The notes: generated by a model from the sequence alone, not told the origin. DNA of 64,000 nt from Geosiphon pyriformis (GCA_016748015.1 JAAOMT010000460.1:34948-98947), one strand, 5' to 3'. Shown: positions 1 through 11,883, counted from the stretch's first letter. A program made the numbers and translations.

Positions 1-759
1 AAAATTCTAAATTACCAAAAAAAATTTAGTTCACTTTTTTTTTTAAAATTTAATATTTTTTTCTTCTCACACATAACTTTAATCTAATTTAAACCATTCA
101 CAACATTCCTTATAAGGATGTTAAATTTCATCATCATGATCATATTGATTCAAATTTCTCAGAAAAGTTTTTGATTAATTAAATTAAAACTTTATCACAA
201 AAAAAAATTTCAAATTTTTCATTTCAAACCTTTTTATTATTGTTACGATTATTAAAAAATATAAATAATTATGAACTTTTATGGGACCGAATATGAAATA
301 TATGTTTAATGGTTCACCATAAAAAAAGTTTTGAATTTGAAATGAAAATAAAAATTATCCGTCATATGACAAATTTTCAAAAACTAAAATATTAAAATTT
401 ATAAATTAAATAAAGATTCAAGATAAACCATTTAAAGTTTTAATGATATCTTATGGTCTTTATGAATGAATTTTAAGTTAGCTAAATTTTTTAAGATTTA
501 CTTATTTTTAATTTTGTACTTTTATTTAGATCGTGAAAAAATTATCGAGTTAAAAAAAATTGTACCAATATTTTTTTCTAAATAACTAATGATTTGAAAA
601 TTCTTCTTAATTCTTCCTAATTTAATCTAAAATAGTGATTAAAAATTTAGAGAATTTACGTGATATAAGTTTAGGTAAAATTCTGGAACGTAGTAGTTTT
701 TTCAATATTATTACGTATAATTCAATTTCGAATGATAATAATTTAATTATATGAGAAAA

Positions 760-810
760 TTATTATTATTATTGTTATTGTTTTTGTTGTTGTTGTTGTT
801 GTTGTTGTTA

Positions 811-854
<44 letters not shown>

Positions 855-888
855 ATTATTATTATTATTATTACTATTATTTATTAAA
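760..888. repeat. (TTG)n/(TTA)n compound microsatellite
   Basis: A trinucleotide tract of about 130 bp begins as ATT units, changes to TTG units near 785-810 and returns to ATT units with a few interruptions. It lies in non-coding DNA. Confidence 0.9.
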
Positions 889-2118
889 TTATTGTAAAGA
901 ATTCGAAAGAATGTTTTATCATTCATTTATTTAAATTTGTCAGGCTTACATGAATTAAATCATTTTATTTCTGATGAAATCAATTTTCTGATAGGTTCTC
1001 TATGCAAGCCAACCTTCTTTTTTAATGCAGTAATTCCATTACAAATGATCTGTATCACAAAATATCTCTTTATATATTTATTTTCCTTCATTATTGTTGC
1101 TGATATTGTTCCTCTTGTTTAGGCTTTCAAAATAGAGAAATTTTCGGTAGCTATACATAACCCAACGTCTAGCGTTTGGGGAAGCTTTCTGCATAATAAA
1201 TTTGGTCCTTTACTTGAATGATTATCATGATGTCGACAATCAAAAAGGATATCAAATATCTAGTTATTCAAGCTTGCCTGTATAGGATGGAAACGAAGTC
1301 CGAGTGTGGTTGATTATGGATTAGCACTTGATTTTAAGATCCTATTGAAAATCTTTTTATGTTTAGTTCAAAAGTTTTTTTGTTTGGATTATCAAAAAAT
1401 ATATTTAGAAATTTTTAATTAAAATATATATTTAATGATTTATTTTTTTAGGAAGGCTGTTCTTCGAGAATCATCATTTTTGGTAAAACAATTAGTCTAT
1501 TTGAGAAAGTAATAAAATCTGAAGTTAAATTTAGGATATTTTAAATCCTAATTCTAGAAAACTTTGACTTATTCCATAAACCTTTAATTTTTTGTAAAAT
1601 TGCCCACTATTTAAAGACCAAATTAACTTATTTTTCAAAATCTAAGAATAGAAAGTATTCAATTTTTGATAGTTCGAAATATTTCTACAAAAAAAAAATT
1701 ATCAAGGAATTCTAAAAAGCAACAAAAAAATTTTTTCCTTGTTCTTTTTCTCCTAGGACTATCAATCATTTTTTAAGTAAAGGATGACTACTATTTAAAG
1801 TTTTAATACGTCAATATTTCATATTTGGCTAGAAATTAATATCATCATGGGTAATTTCTTTCCAAATTTAAGTAAAAAACTTTTTTTAACTTATATACGA
1901 ATATTGGTAATTGTTTTATCCTGTCAATTCTTTCAGGTAAGAATATATTTTGTCCTTAGTCAGGTTTTTTTGAGAGAAGAAATCCATAAATATTTTTAAA
2001 GAGCTTTTATTAATGCACATCAAAATTGGTTTAAAAAAAATGAAATTTTTGACTCATTTTGTAATTATTTAGGTATCACAAAATTACATTTTGATATTTT
2101 GTGGGTCATAGTTTACAT

Positions 2119-2123
2119 AATTA

Positions 2124-2174
<51 letters not shown>
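2119..2174. repeat. (ATT)n microsatellite
   Basis: About 18 near-perfect ATT units with one early GTT unit, in non-coding DNA. Confidence 0.9.
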
Positions 2175-2176
<2 letters not shown>

Positions 2177-2572
2177 CAAAACTCATTTCATCACATTTTC
2201 AATCATGTTCAACAAACTTTCACTAAAAGTATTTCAAAAAAAAATAATAATTAAATATTCCAAACTTTCTTAATTTTCAATTTCAAAATGTCAATCTTAA
2301 TTAATCGTATAAAATATTTTAATTTAATTTAATTAATTATATAATACAATTAAAACCTTCTAAACTTCTAAATTACATTGTATTTTCGATTTTTAGAAAA
2401 TTAAAAGAGTTTCATTCATCCAAATATAAAATAACGATATCAAAAAAAAAAAAAAAAGTTATTCAAATCTAAATATATATTTCGATAGTTGTTATTAAAA
2501 AATTAATGTCATTTTAAAAATAATTTATAATAAAAAAAAATGTTGACCATGTCATTAAAATTTTATTTATCT

Positions 2573-2635
2573 TTTATTTATTTATTTATTTATTTATTCA
2601 TTCATTCATTCATTTCCTATCCTATCCTATCCTAC
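2573..2635. repeat. Compound (TTTA)n-(CATT)n-(CCTAT)n microsatellite
   Basis: Three simple repeats follow each other: TTTA units, then CATT units, then CCTAT units. The unit changes step by step, which suggests slippage plus point mutation rather than three separate origins. Confidence 0.9.
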
Positions 2636-3033
2636 AGAACTTTAATCAATTTCCCCATAAGTGATGGAAACTTATTTTTCCTTTGAATCGTTCGTCTTCC
2701 TAACGAAAAAATTTTAAGGCTATTCATATTGAGACTCAATTCAAAATAAACAATTGTTTTTTTTTTTAATATCATTTGCTATTTCAATAATAATGAATGA
2801 AACCCAAATCATTTATTAATAGAATTCTGAGACTATTTCATTATTATTTTGATTAAAGATAAATAAATTTTTAATAAATTTTTTATTACTCTTGCTGAAA
2901 ATAAAATCTTTTAAATCACCATTTCGATCTTTCTTAAATCAATTTTTTTTTAAATGGGCTTTGTTTTACTTAAAAAAGTTAAATAATGATACTTATGGAA
3001 AAATAAAGTTTCATGGCATTGACAATCAATTTC

Positions 3034-3042
3034 TATATAAAA
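3034..3042 (+). promoter_or_regulatory. Possible TATA box of the Sel1 gene
   Basis: TATATAAAA lies about 114 nt upstream of the ATG at 3156. In DNA this AT-rich such a match is weak evidence; it is listed only because of its position before the single intact gene. Confidence 0.25.
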
Positions 3043-3155
3043 ATTATCAATATTTTTTGTCTTAATTTCATTCTATTTACTGACTACGATTTTTATGTGG
3101 CAAAGAACAAAGGACAGCTCAAAAAGGAAGATCAGTAACCGATTAATCGATTACA

Positions 3156-3854
3156 ATGTTTATAATTGAAAATCTTGCCTGTTTTATAATAAGAAAAAAC
3201 AAAATTTTCTCCCTAATGAACATAATCTCAGAGCTACCACTCAAGATTTCTCAGGTCATCGAAGAGAACGGTGGCCTCCATCAAATCCTATTAAAATGTA
3301 TCGAGAAATTTATGAAAGATCATTTAATGTGGAAGTGTAACCTTTTTAAAACAATCAAAGCTTCCGCCAAAACTAATCCATTTGATTACGCTCATATACT
3401 CGCCTTCTGTTACCACAACGCTTTTGGCACTCGTCTCGACAGACACGCGGCCTTTGAGTGGTACGGATGTTCGGCTGAACTTGGAAATTCTTTCGGCCAA
3501 TACATGATTGCATGGTCTTTTGAATATTCCTATACCGTAGAAAAAAATCTACCATTTGCATTTGATTGGTACCTAAAATCAGCATCGAAAGATAACAAAC
3601 TTGCCATTAAAAAACTTGGCCAAATATTCAGCCCTCATTATTTTCAAATCTGTGGGAGGAAAAAAGAATTCGGCTTCTTTGAGAAAACGGCTGAATTTGG
3701 AAATAAAATTTCAATGAGAAACATGGCAAAATGTTTTGAGTCAGGGCTGGGTACAAATAAGGATATTCATAAGGCTATATTGTCCTATAGAGCTGCCATG
3801 AAAAATGGTGACCTTATGGCAAGAGATTACTTATACTCTTTATTGGCAATTTAG
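3156..3854 (+). CDS. Sel1-repeat (TPR-like) protein
   Basis: An uninterrupted 232-residue reading frame from ATG to TAG. Residues about 77-110, 113-149 and 186-221 fit the Sel1-like pattern: an A/G-rich helix, a G-T or G-x-x-x-D/N turn, then A-F-E/D-W-Y or A-I-L-S-Y and a G-N/N-G end (for example the stretches around AAFEWYGCSAELGN and GLGTNKDIHKAILSYRAAMKNGD). Residues 150-184 look like a degenerate further repeat. Sel1 repeats form alpha-solenoid scaffolds for protein binding, and the family is greatly expanded in arbuscular mycorrhizal fungi, often next to kinase domains; no kinase domain is seen here. A second in-frame ATG at 3216 (MNIISEL) is an equally plausible start, because the first 20 residues are not repeat-like. 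Base composition is clearly richer in G+C than the surroundings. The partner and pathway cannot be told from sequence. An upstream exon cannot be excluded. Confidence 0.85.
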   Translation: MFIIENLACFIIRKNKIFSLMNIISELPLKISQVIEENGGLHQILLKCIEKFMKDHLMWKCNLFKTIKASAKTNPFDYAHILAFCYHNAFGTRLDRHAAFEWYGCSAELGNSFGQYMIAWSFEYSYTVEKNLPFAFDWYLKSASKDNKLAIKKLGQIFSPHYFQICGRKKEFGFFEKTAEFGNKISMRNMAKCFESGLGTNKDIHKAILSYRAAMKNGDLMARDYLYSLLAI

Positions 3855-4031
3855 AGTATGAATTTTCATGATTAAAAAAAGATTTTTGATTTAGATGGGA
3901 TTTTTTAATCCTTTTTCTCATCAAAAAAAGATTGCACCCAAATTTCGTTTCTTGATATCTCCGATACGGCATGATTTTTAATGGCAAGAGACTTTTATTT
4001 CTTATAAATCCATTCTTTCTCAAAAGAGTCT

Positions 4032-4059
4032 GATTATTATAATTATAATTATAATTATA

Positions 4060-4098
<39 letters not shown>
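4032..4098. repeat. (AATTAT)n/(ATT)n microsatellite
   Basis: ATAATT-type units pass into about 15 ATT units, about 180 bp downstream of the Sel1 stop codon. Confidence 0.9.
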
Positions 4099-5221
4099 CC
4101 CTTGCTTCCCAGTTTTTCAAGAGAATTTTGTTATATCAAAAATTATCTTTTTTCACATATATGAGAAAGTTTTGAGTTAGGATTCCGAAAAATTAAGCTC
4201 TGGGAAATGAAAAGAGAAAGGATAATGCTCCTATCTATCTACTCGTTCATGAACCCAATAATCATTGTAAGCGTAAAGAATCTTTTTAATACAAAATGAG
4301 AATTTAATGAAAGTAATATTATGAGATGTATATTATTAATCTATAAGATTATGCTTGACTTAGTTATAATGAAGAAATGTCAAATTGAATTTTAATCTTT
4401 TAACTAAATTATTAAAAATTACATTTTTATTTTAAAACATGACAAAAATTATCTACATTATATATATTTTTGAAAAATAAATATTATTTATGCTATTAAT
4501 TATGCTATATGATATATACATGTTTCATAATAAATGTAAATTATACATTTTCTACATGTAATTAACTAATTAGATTTATATCAAAACTACTTTAAGTTAA
4601 ATATTTTAAATGAGTTATCTGTTTTTATTTTTAAATATATATTCATTTTAAACTTTTTTATTTTATTTTGTCTTTCATACATATATTTTTAGATTTTGTT
4701 ATCTTATTAACATATTTTGTTACAGAAACAATTATATTAATTACAATTAATAATATTTTTTATATTAAATTTATTAATAAATACTAATATTTAAACAAAA
4801 TTAATATAATTGTTTATTCTTACAACTAGTATTAATTTGCTTAAAAAACTAAAAAATAATAATTTATTTTTATATGTTTTAATTTCTTATTTAATTACTT
4901 TATAAAATATCAAAAATATTCTGAAAATTTTTATAATATTTATTCTTTTTTTTCTAAATAAAACAGATTTATTAAAATATTAATATATAGAATTTTTAAA
5001 ATAATATTAAGAAATTTATAAAATTAATTATTTCTTTTAAACAAATATTTAAGTAATTTATTATTATTTTTATATTATTTACAAATTAACAGATTAATAA
5101 AATATTTTAACTATATATTATGTAAAACTTTAATATTAATAAACAATAAAAACAAACAAAAATTAGATATATTTATATTTTCTGTATTATTATTTATTAA
5201 ACAATAAAAAAAACATTGTTT
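4099..5221. other. AT-rich spacer between the Sel1 gene and the first LINE insertion
   Basis: Composition becomes steadily more AT-rich after about 4300. No reading frame with recognisable features was found on either strand. Confidence 0.6.
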
Positions 5222-5233
5222 AATTTACTTTAT
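5222..5233. repeat. Target-site duplication of LINE copy 1 (left)
   Basis: AATTTACTTTAT here is repeated exactly at 7554-7565, just after the poly(A) tail. The first two bases of the right copy could belong to the tail, so the certain duplication is TTTACTTTAT. Confidence 0.85.
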
Positions 5234-5254
5234 ACTCTTTGTTTTCTTAATTTT

Positions 5255-7411
5255 ATGACCATGATCAGAGCAAAGAGTAAAAAAGCTGCACCAGATATCT
5301 GTCCTGAAATATCTAATAAAATTTCAACCAGAGGAGCTCTCTTTGTTGTAGAAGCAACTAGGCAAAACGTTTTAAAAGCCTTCTTTTTACCCAGTAATCG
5401 TGATAAGCTGCCTTTGGTAGCCATTGAAGCAACTTCCTCATCTTTGGCTGGTTTTTCACCAGTCAAAGTTCCCTCAAAGAAACACACTTGGGTTAATTCC
5501 AGTGTTGCCTTCACCCCAACCAAAAGCCCAAAAGTTTTTAATAATAGACCAGTAAATAAGCTGGTTTTCCCCTCCATAGATTCAATACTTGGTGCTGCTA
5601 GCACCACCTCTTCAAAAAAAATGGTCAAAAAGACCAAAAGTTCAGAAAAGTGGGAGCAGTTGCTTGTCTTTGCTATTGTTATACTGAACCCCTTTGTGGT
5701 TTCCAATGAGATCTTAGATGAGATCTCCATAGCATCATCTAGCACGTCATCTAAGATAGACCAAGATCAACTACTGGCTGTATTGCCAAATGTGGTATCT
5801 TCCAGCAGATCATCACCAGTTTTAGAAGCAAAACAATCTCTTTCTGTTGGGTTACCTGTTTTTGGGAACTGGGCTGATCAAATAGAAACTGAATTATCTC
5901 CTCCTCTAGTTTCTGGTGCTATTTCTGGTGGTGCTTGGGAAACTATTACTAGTCATCAAAAATTTGCTAGATGAATAGCCTCTACTCTGGTGTCTGGTGC
6001 TACTTTTAAGATCAAATTGGCTCATATTAAGGCTGTTTTTCAGTCTGTACATGGTTTTTTGGGTGCTAAATCTGTTTCAAAAGACAATGTAAAGCTTTTC
6101 TGTGTGGAGTTTGCTTCTCAACAGTTTTTGGAAGCTGTATTTCTGGTTGAGCTTACAAGTTCTGTTCACTTGGCCACTTTTAAAATTGTCAAGTCTTTGG
6201 TGGTTTCTGAATCTGGTTCCTCTCCTGCCACTGTTGTACTGCATGATATACCTTTGGGTATGTCAACTGCTGATATTAAGATGGCTCTTGGTGTATTTGG
6301 TAAAGTTGCCCATGTTGTGCTGAAGCCTGCTGGTGTTTGGCAGTACATGGTTGTTTACTTTAAGGAATTAGATGCTGCTACTGCTGCTCTCAATCATTGG
6401 TTGATTCTGGTGGACAAAGATAGTGTTAGAATCCTTCCAGTTATTAATCAGAATAAGGTCATTCTGTTTCATAATAGGTTCAAGGCCAAGTTGGTCAATC
6501 TTCTTTCTGGCTGCACAGCTTTTGAAATTAGTGATATGATTTCTTGAGTTGGTGGGCAGACATGCTTCATTCCTTGGTTTTCTGATTCTGGTCATCATTC
6601 CTGGTTTGCTTTGGTTATATTTGACTCTCAAGACGATTTGGATTCTACTGTGATCAAGACTAGTACTCTAAGAAAATGCTGTATCTGGTAAGAAACTCCT
6701 GGCTGCTGGCACTGCTTTAGATGTCAAGAAGTAGGCCATCTGGCTGCAGATTGTAAGGTTTCTCTGCCTCTCTCTCCTAAGGCCCCCAAGATGTTTAATA
6801 CATGTTTTGTAAGTGGTGTTTCTTATGCAAAAGCTTCTGTTCCTCTAAATGTTTCTGGATTTTCTTTTTTGGTGGCTTCTGATCTGCTAGCTTCTCCGCT
6901 TGCTGCATCCTTTGTTGCTCCTGTTACTGACTCTACTGTTGAGCTTAGATTGAATTCTATGGAAAAACAGATTTTGGATTTGACTGCTTTGGTTAAGTCT
7001 GTCATTGAGCCAATTGGTTCTTTAGTTATGTTGGTTACTACTCTTTTGAATGATAATGCAGTTAAGGCTCTAAAGATTGAGAAAGATCTTCTGACTATGT
7101 GTAATGTCTCCAAGGGCTTTGCTGATCTTTTGGTTGGTGTGTCTAAGGATTTTGCCAGTCTTAAGGCTGAAGTGGAGTTTGGTAATCTTAATGATAATGA
7201 TGTTGGTGCTGTCAAGACTTCTCTATTGAGCAATAACACAATTGACAATGCAGTTGTCTTGTGGCAAATATGTGGTCCTAAAATTAAAGGTAGCAGTGAA
7301 AAAACTAGATTGTTTTTTAGTAAGTTTATTTTTGATTCTAGAAATTTGAATGGTGTTATTAAGAGATTTGGTGAGCTGGGTTTTCTTCCGGCTTTTTTTA
7401 ATTCAGCTTAG
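5255..7411 (+). pseudogene. LINE ORF1 protein, RRM/DUF4283-like with CCHC knuckle, three in-frame stops
   Basis: One reading frame of about 718 codons from ATG 5255 (a second ATG at 5261) to TAG 7409-7411. It is broken by in-frame TGA at 5972-5974, TGA at 6545-6547 and TAA at 6689-6691, with no frameshift. The region around 6229-6440 has an RRM-like beta-alpha-beta pattern (TVVLHDIPLGMS, then WQYMVVYFKELDAATAAL) and resembles the DUF4283 domain of LINE ORF1 proteins. A zinc knuckle C-x2-C-x4-H-x4-C lies at 6713-6754. The C-terminal part (about 6940-7240) has heptad-like leucines and may form a coiled coil. Such proteins bind element RNA in an RNP. The stops look like G-to-A changes of Trp codons, or C-to-T changes. 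All three lie at codons that are also stops in copy 2. Confidence 0.8.
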
Positions 7412-7555
7412 TTGGTGCTTTGACTAACTCGGGTGGTTGGTCACATGTAGAAAGAGTGTGAAACACATCTAATTTGTAATCCTATAGTGGCGCAGTGTAT
7501 TAGATAGTGTTTGGGCACACTTTGTTAAAACATTAATAAAAAAAATAAAAAAAAA
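7412..7555 (+). other. 3' UTR and poly(A) tail of LINE copy 1
   Basis: A short non-coding tail with motifs shared with copy 2: GGT(C/T)ACATGTAG about 30 nt after the stop and TTGGGC...CATTAA before the A-run. A conserved 3' UTR is where a LINE reverse transcriptase normally recognises its template, so it may be the signal by which this element borrows enzymes. Confidence 0.6.
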
Positions 7556-7565
7556 TTTACTTTAT

Positions 7566-9605
7566 TTAAATTAGTATATAAAAAAAATATTGCTACTTAT
7601 AAAATTAAAAATACTTATATATTCAATAAAGTTAATTATCAAAAAAATTTTAGTTGTTTTTTTAAAAAAAACTTATCAGCTTATAAAAACTAAAAAAAAA
7701 ATAATAAATAATAGTTATTAATATTATACAATTATAAAAACAACAAAGAAAATATAATAATTGTTTACTTAACTAACTTGTTAAATTTAAGATAAAAACA
7801 AAATATTATTATATTATAATAAAGCTAAAAAACAATAAAATAAAAAATTTAATCTCAATTAAAATAATTTATTTTATATCTAAAAAATATTTAAAAACAA
7901 AATTTATAAATTATAATTAAAAAACAAAATACTATAAAAAATCAGCATATAAAAATTAATTAAAATTTTATTACATATATTAATTATTAAAAATACAAAT
8001 ATTTTAATTTAAAACACAAATCTTATTAATTAGATTCACAAAATTTCAAACTAATTATTATAATTAAATATAATTTTTATTATAAAAATTAAACTAAAAA
8101 ATCTAAAATATATAAATATTAAACAAATTATTTAAAAAAATAAAAATATTATTATTATAAATATTTTAAAAGAATTTTTAATTTTTGCAATAATTATTTA
8201 AAGTTATATAGAAATTAAATACAAAATTTAAAAATAATAATCAATAGAATAGAAATCTTTTATAAAATTATAAATTAAAAAAAAACAAAAGTTTAATTAA
8301 AACTACTTTTTTTTAATTTTATTAAATAATATTTAAAAGACCAATAAATTACTTATAAAATAGTTAAAAATTTAAACAAAGTCTTAAACAACTTACAAAC
8401 TAAATTTAAACTTAACAATATTACTTTAAAAATATTAAATTATAAAAAAAAAGTTTTTCTAATATTTATTGTTTCTATAAAATTAATAAAATATATAAAT
8501 ATTATACTCAAATTGAAACAACTAATTATTTAATAAAAAAATATTATAACAAATTAAACAATTTATAAAAAAGAATAATTTGTTTTTATATTATAATACA
8601 ACTTATTATTAACTATATTTAACAATAAATATTTTAAATTATTAATAATATTAAAAAAATAATTAATCTTTAATTTAAAAAACTGCAAAGAATAATTATT
8701 AAAACAATTATTAAACATTATACAAATTTGGTAAATTTAGAAAGATTTTTCAAAAACTTATTTTTTAAAAAAAAGAATATTATTATTCAAAAAAAATATA
8801 ATTAATATATATTAATACAAAATAATATAAAATAATTAGCAATAATGCAAAATAATTAATAATATAAAAATAGCAAAAATATTAAGCTTTTAAAAATTAT
8901 TTTGTATAATTAAATATATATATACATATAAATAATCTTAGTTTTAAAAAAAAGTATTTTCAATTATTATTTATTTTTAAAATTCAAAATTCAATTAGAA
9001 TAACCGAATCTAATTGTATTTTTATTTTTTAAAACATTAATTAAAATATTATTACCAAAAATCTATAAATTAAATTTTGTATTTTTATTTTTAAAAATTT
9101 ATTTTTTTTGTTTTATTTAAATGCCAAATACAATTAACATAATTATATTATTAAATAACTTAAATCAATATAATTAATAAAATATTAATTATTTTATTTT
9201 ATTTTTTATTTTTTATTTTTAAAATTTTGTTTAATCTAAAAAATCTATACTTATAATTTAATAATAAAACAAATAGATTGATTTTTATAATCATATAATT
9301 TAATTAATATAAATATAAATTATTTATTATAATAAAGTAATTTAATAACATAATAGCTTAATAAAAAATAGAGTATATTATAAGATTAATTTTATTAAAG
9401 ATTATTAATTATAATTAAGTAGTTTTAAGAAAAACTGTAATTTTAAACAAACTACAAGATTATATAATTTTACAAAATATAAGAATATAATAAATATTTA
9501 AAATCAAGTAAGAAAATATTTACAAAACAAATATTTTCTAATTATTAATTAAATATAAAAAAATATTAAATTAAAAATATTAAAGCCAAAATTTTTAAAT
9601 CAAAA
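7566..9605. other. Extremely AT-rich spacer between the two LINE copies
   Basis: About 2 kb made almost only of A and T, purine-skewed (A-rich on the + strand). No reading frame, terminal repeat or tail can be supported. The A-skew resembles the decayed forward-strand gypsy element at the end of the window, so it could be a relic of the same kind, but no motif survives to prove it. Confidence 0.5.
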
Positions 9606-11883
9606 ACTCTTTGTTTCCTTAATTTTATAACCACAATTAAAGCAAGAAGTAAAAAAGCTATACCTGATATCTTTTTTGAGATATCTAATAAAATTTCAAT
9701 CAGAGGAGCTCTCTCTGTAGTAGAAACAACTAGGCAGAATGTTTTAAAAGTTTTTTCTTTACTTAATAATCATAAAAAGCTGTTTTTGGTAACTATTGAA
9801 ACAACTTCCTCATCTTTGGCTGGTTTTTTATCAGTTAAAATTTCTTCAAAAAGACACACTTGAATTAGTTCCAATATTGTCTCCACCCCAACTAAGAACC
9901 CAAAAGTTTTTAATAATAGATTAGTTAACAAGCTGATCTTTTTTTCCATAGCTTTAACACTAGATGCTGCTGGCATCTTTTCTTCAAAAAAATGGTCAAA
10001 AAAACCAAAAGTTTAGAAAAATGAGAGCAGTTACTTGCCTTTGCTATTGTTACACTGAACCCATTTGTGATTCCAAATGAGATTTCAGATAAGATCTCTG
10101 TTGTATTATTTAACACATCATCTAAGATAGACCAAGATCAACCACTGGCTGTATTACCAAATATGGTGTCTTCTGACAAATCATTGTTGGTTTTAGAAGC
10201 AAAGTAATCATCTCTTGTAATGTTACCTGTTCTTGAAAACTAGACTGACCAAATGGAAACTGAATTATCTTCTCCTCTGGTTTCTGGTGCTGTTGCTAGT
10301 GGTGCTTGAGAAAACATTACTAATTATCAAAGATTTGCTGGGTGAGTGGTCTCCATTCTGGTGTTTGATGCTATTTTTAAGTTCAAACTGGCTTATGTTA
10401 AGTCTGTTTTTCAGTTTGTGCATGGTTTTTTGAATGCAAAGTTAATGTCAAAAGACAATGTAAAGCTTTTTTGTATGGAGTTTGCTTCTTAAGTGTTTTT
10501 GGAAGCTGCATTTCTAGTTGAGCTTACAAGTTTTGTTCATTTGGCCACTCTTAAAATTGCTAAATCTTTGGTGGTTTCTGAGTCTAATTCTTTTTCTGCT
10601 GCTGTTATATTGCATAATATGCCTTTGGGTGTTTCTGCTGCAAACATTAAGTCAGCTCTTGGTGTCTTTGATAAAATTTCTTGCATTTAATTGAAACTGG
10701 CTGGTATTTAGCAATATGTTGTTGTTTATTTTAAAACTTTGGATGCTACCACATTTGTCCTTAATCACTGGTCAGTTTTGGTGAACAAAAATAGTGTTCA
10801 GATTCTCCTCTTTATGAATTAACAGAAAACAATTGTGTTTTGTAATAGGTTTAAGACCAAGTTGGTCAATCTTTTTTTGGCTGCACTGCTTTTGAGATTA
10901 GCAATATGATTTCTTAAGTTGGTGGTCAAACATGTTTCATCTCTCATTTTCCTAAGTCTGGTTGTTATTTTTGGTTTGCTCTGGTTATATTTGGTTCTCA
11001 AGTTGATTTGGATGCTACAGTACTAAAGACTAGTACACTAAGAAAATGCTGTATCTAGTAAGAAACTCCTGGTTGTCAGCATTGTTTTTGGTATTAAAAG
11101 ATGGACCACTTGACTGTAAACTGCAAAGTTGTTCTATCTTCTTTTTCTAAGACTCCCAAGGTGTTTAAACCACATTTTGTTGGTTCTTTGTCTTATGCAA
11201 AAGCATCTGTTTCTTTTGTTTTTTCTGAGTTTTCTCTTTTGGTGGCTTTTGTTTCTCCTGTGACAGTTGAGAATTCTTTGGTGTCTTTTCAACTGGCATC
11301 TTTGGAGTCTGATTTGGCCAAGCTTTTTGTTTTGATTGATTCTATTATTAAGCCTATTGGCTCTATGGTCAAAGTTTTTAAACAATTTGTTAATAGTAAT
11401 CTTGTGTTTAGCAGTAAGCTTGGAAACAAAGTTAATAAGCTTATAGTGCATTTGAGTGTTTTTAGCAAATCTGTTAGTAAGTTAAAGAGAGATAATAGCA
11501 TTAAAAACCAAGTGTGACATAGAAAATATTAATTTGTCTGGTAATTCTAATGTTCCAGTTGGAATAAGTAATGAGGTGTTTGGTAAGTTAATAGCACTAT
11601 GAGAATTTGAATCTCTTAAGATTAAGTCTAGTTCTTTGAAAACAGCTGAATGGCTTGTTGGATTGGTTCTTAGTAGTCTTATTTTGTTTAATATTATTCA
11701 AAAGATGTCTACCTTGGACAAGTTTTTTTGTAAATTAACAACATAGTATAGCCTGAATTGGTTTGAATAGCTGGTTACATGTAGTAAGCACATGAACCAA
11801 ATTTAGCTCTGGACCACTTAGTTTGGTCCTAATTTCTAAATTGTGGTTGGGCCATACTCATTAAATTTATAATAAAAAAAAAA
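9606..11883 (+). mobile_element. ORF1-only non-LTR element, copy 2 (diverged subfamily)
   Basis: It starts at the same 5' sequence as copy 1 (CTCTTTGTTT near 9607) and ends with a related 3' UTR (GGTTACATGTAG, TTGGGCC...CATTAA) and an A-run at 11872-11883. Nucleotide similarity to copy 1 is strong through the first two thirds, after which the coding region diverges. No clear target-site duplication could be read. It also lacks any endonuclease or reverse transcriptase, so two separate insertions share the ORF1-only structure. Confidence 0.75.
9627..11746 (+). pseudogene. LINE ORF1 protein, decayed copy
   Basis: Homologous to the frame at 5255-7411. The start codon has become ATA (9627-9629). 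There are many in-frame stops and at least one frameshift: 10493-10690 reads in frame 2, 11101-11517 in frame 1. The RRM-like region survives in part at 10493-10690 (AVILHNMPLGVSAANIKSAL). The zinc knuckle near 11070-11130 is broken: the second Cys reads as Tyr and a stop follows (C-F-W-Y-stop-K-M-D-H-L-T-V-N-C). The C-terminal part (about 11200-11746) differs clearly from copy 1 but keeps a similar pattern (IALWEFESLKIKSSSLKTAE-like, with a TGA at the Trp), so the two copies belong to different subfamilies. Confidence 0.7.

Larger units (their letters stand above)
1..3155. other. AT-rich intergenic DNA, no supported gene
   Basis: No convincing gene is visible. The longest open stretch (937-1122, +, about 61 codons) starts at TTG, has no recognisable domain and ends in a hydrophobic stretch; it may be a shadow or a gene relic. 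The interval holds several microsatellites, listed separately, and long A/T runs typical of intergenic DNA in this genome. Confidence 0.6.
5234..7555 (+). mobile_element. ORF1-only non-LTR (LINE-type) element, copy 1
   Basis: A 2.3-kb insertion bounded by a 12-bp direct repeat (5222-5233 and 7554-7565). It ends in an A-rich tail (about 7536-7555), the hallmark of target-primed reverse transcription. It contains one long reading frame (5255-7411) and a short 3' UTR, but no endonuclease, reverse transcriptase or second ORF. Copy 2 (9606-11883) begins at the same 5' sequence (CTCTTTGTTT) and ends with a related 3' UTR, so copy 1 is not simply 3'-truncated. The element would need enzymes from an autonomous partner, as HAL1-type half-LINEs do in mammals; that comparison is an inference. 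Confidence 0.8.

Noticed and set aside
937-1122. Short plus-strand frame of about 61 codons
   Set aside because: It starts at TTG, has no homology I recognise, and frames of this length are expected by chance.
1280-1345. A DYGLA string (VVDYGLALDFKIL) that recalls the DFG motif of kinases
   Set aside because: No other kinase motif is near it in any frame, and AT-rich DNA gives such short matches by chance.
5230-5745. 171-codon minus-strand frame opposite LINE ORF1
   Set aside because: It is the antisense of the ORF1 frame; its length comes from the low stop density of that coding region.
6823-7248. 141-codon minus-strand frame opposite LINE ORF1
   Set aside because: Antisense shadow of the C-terminal ORF1 region; no motif.
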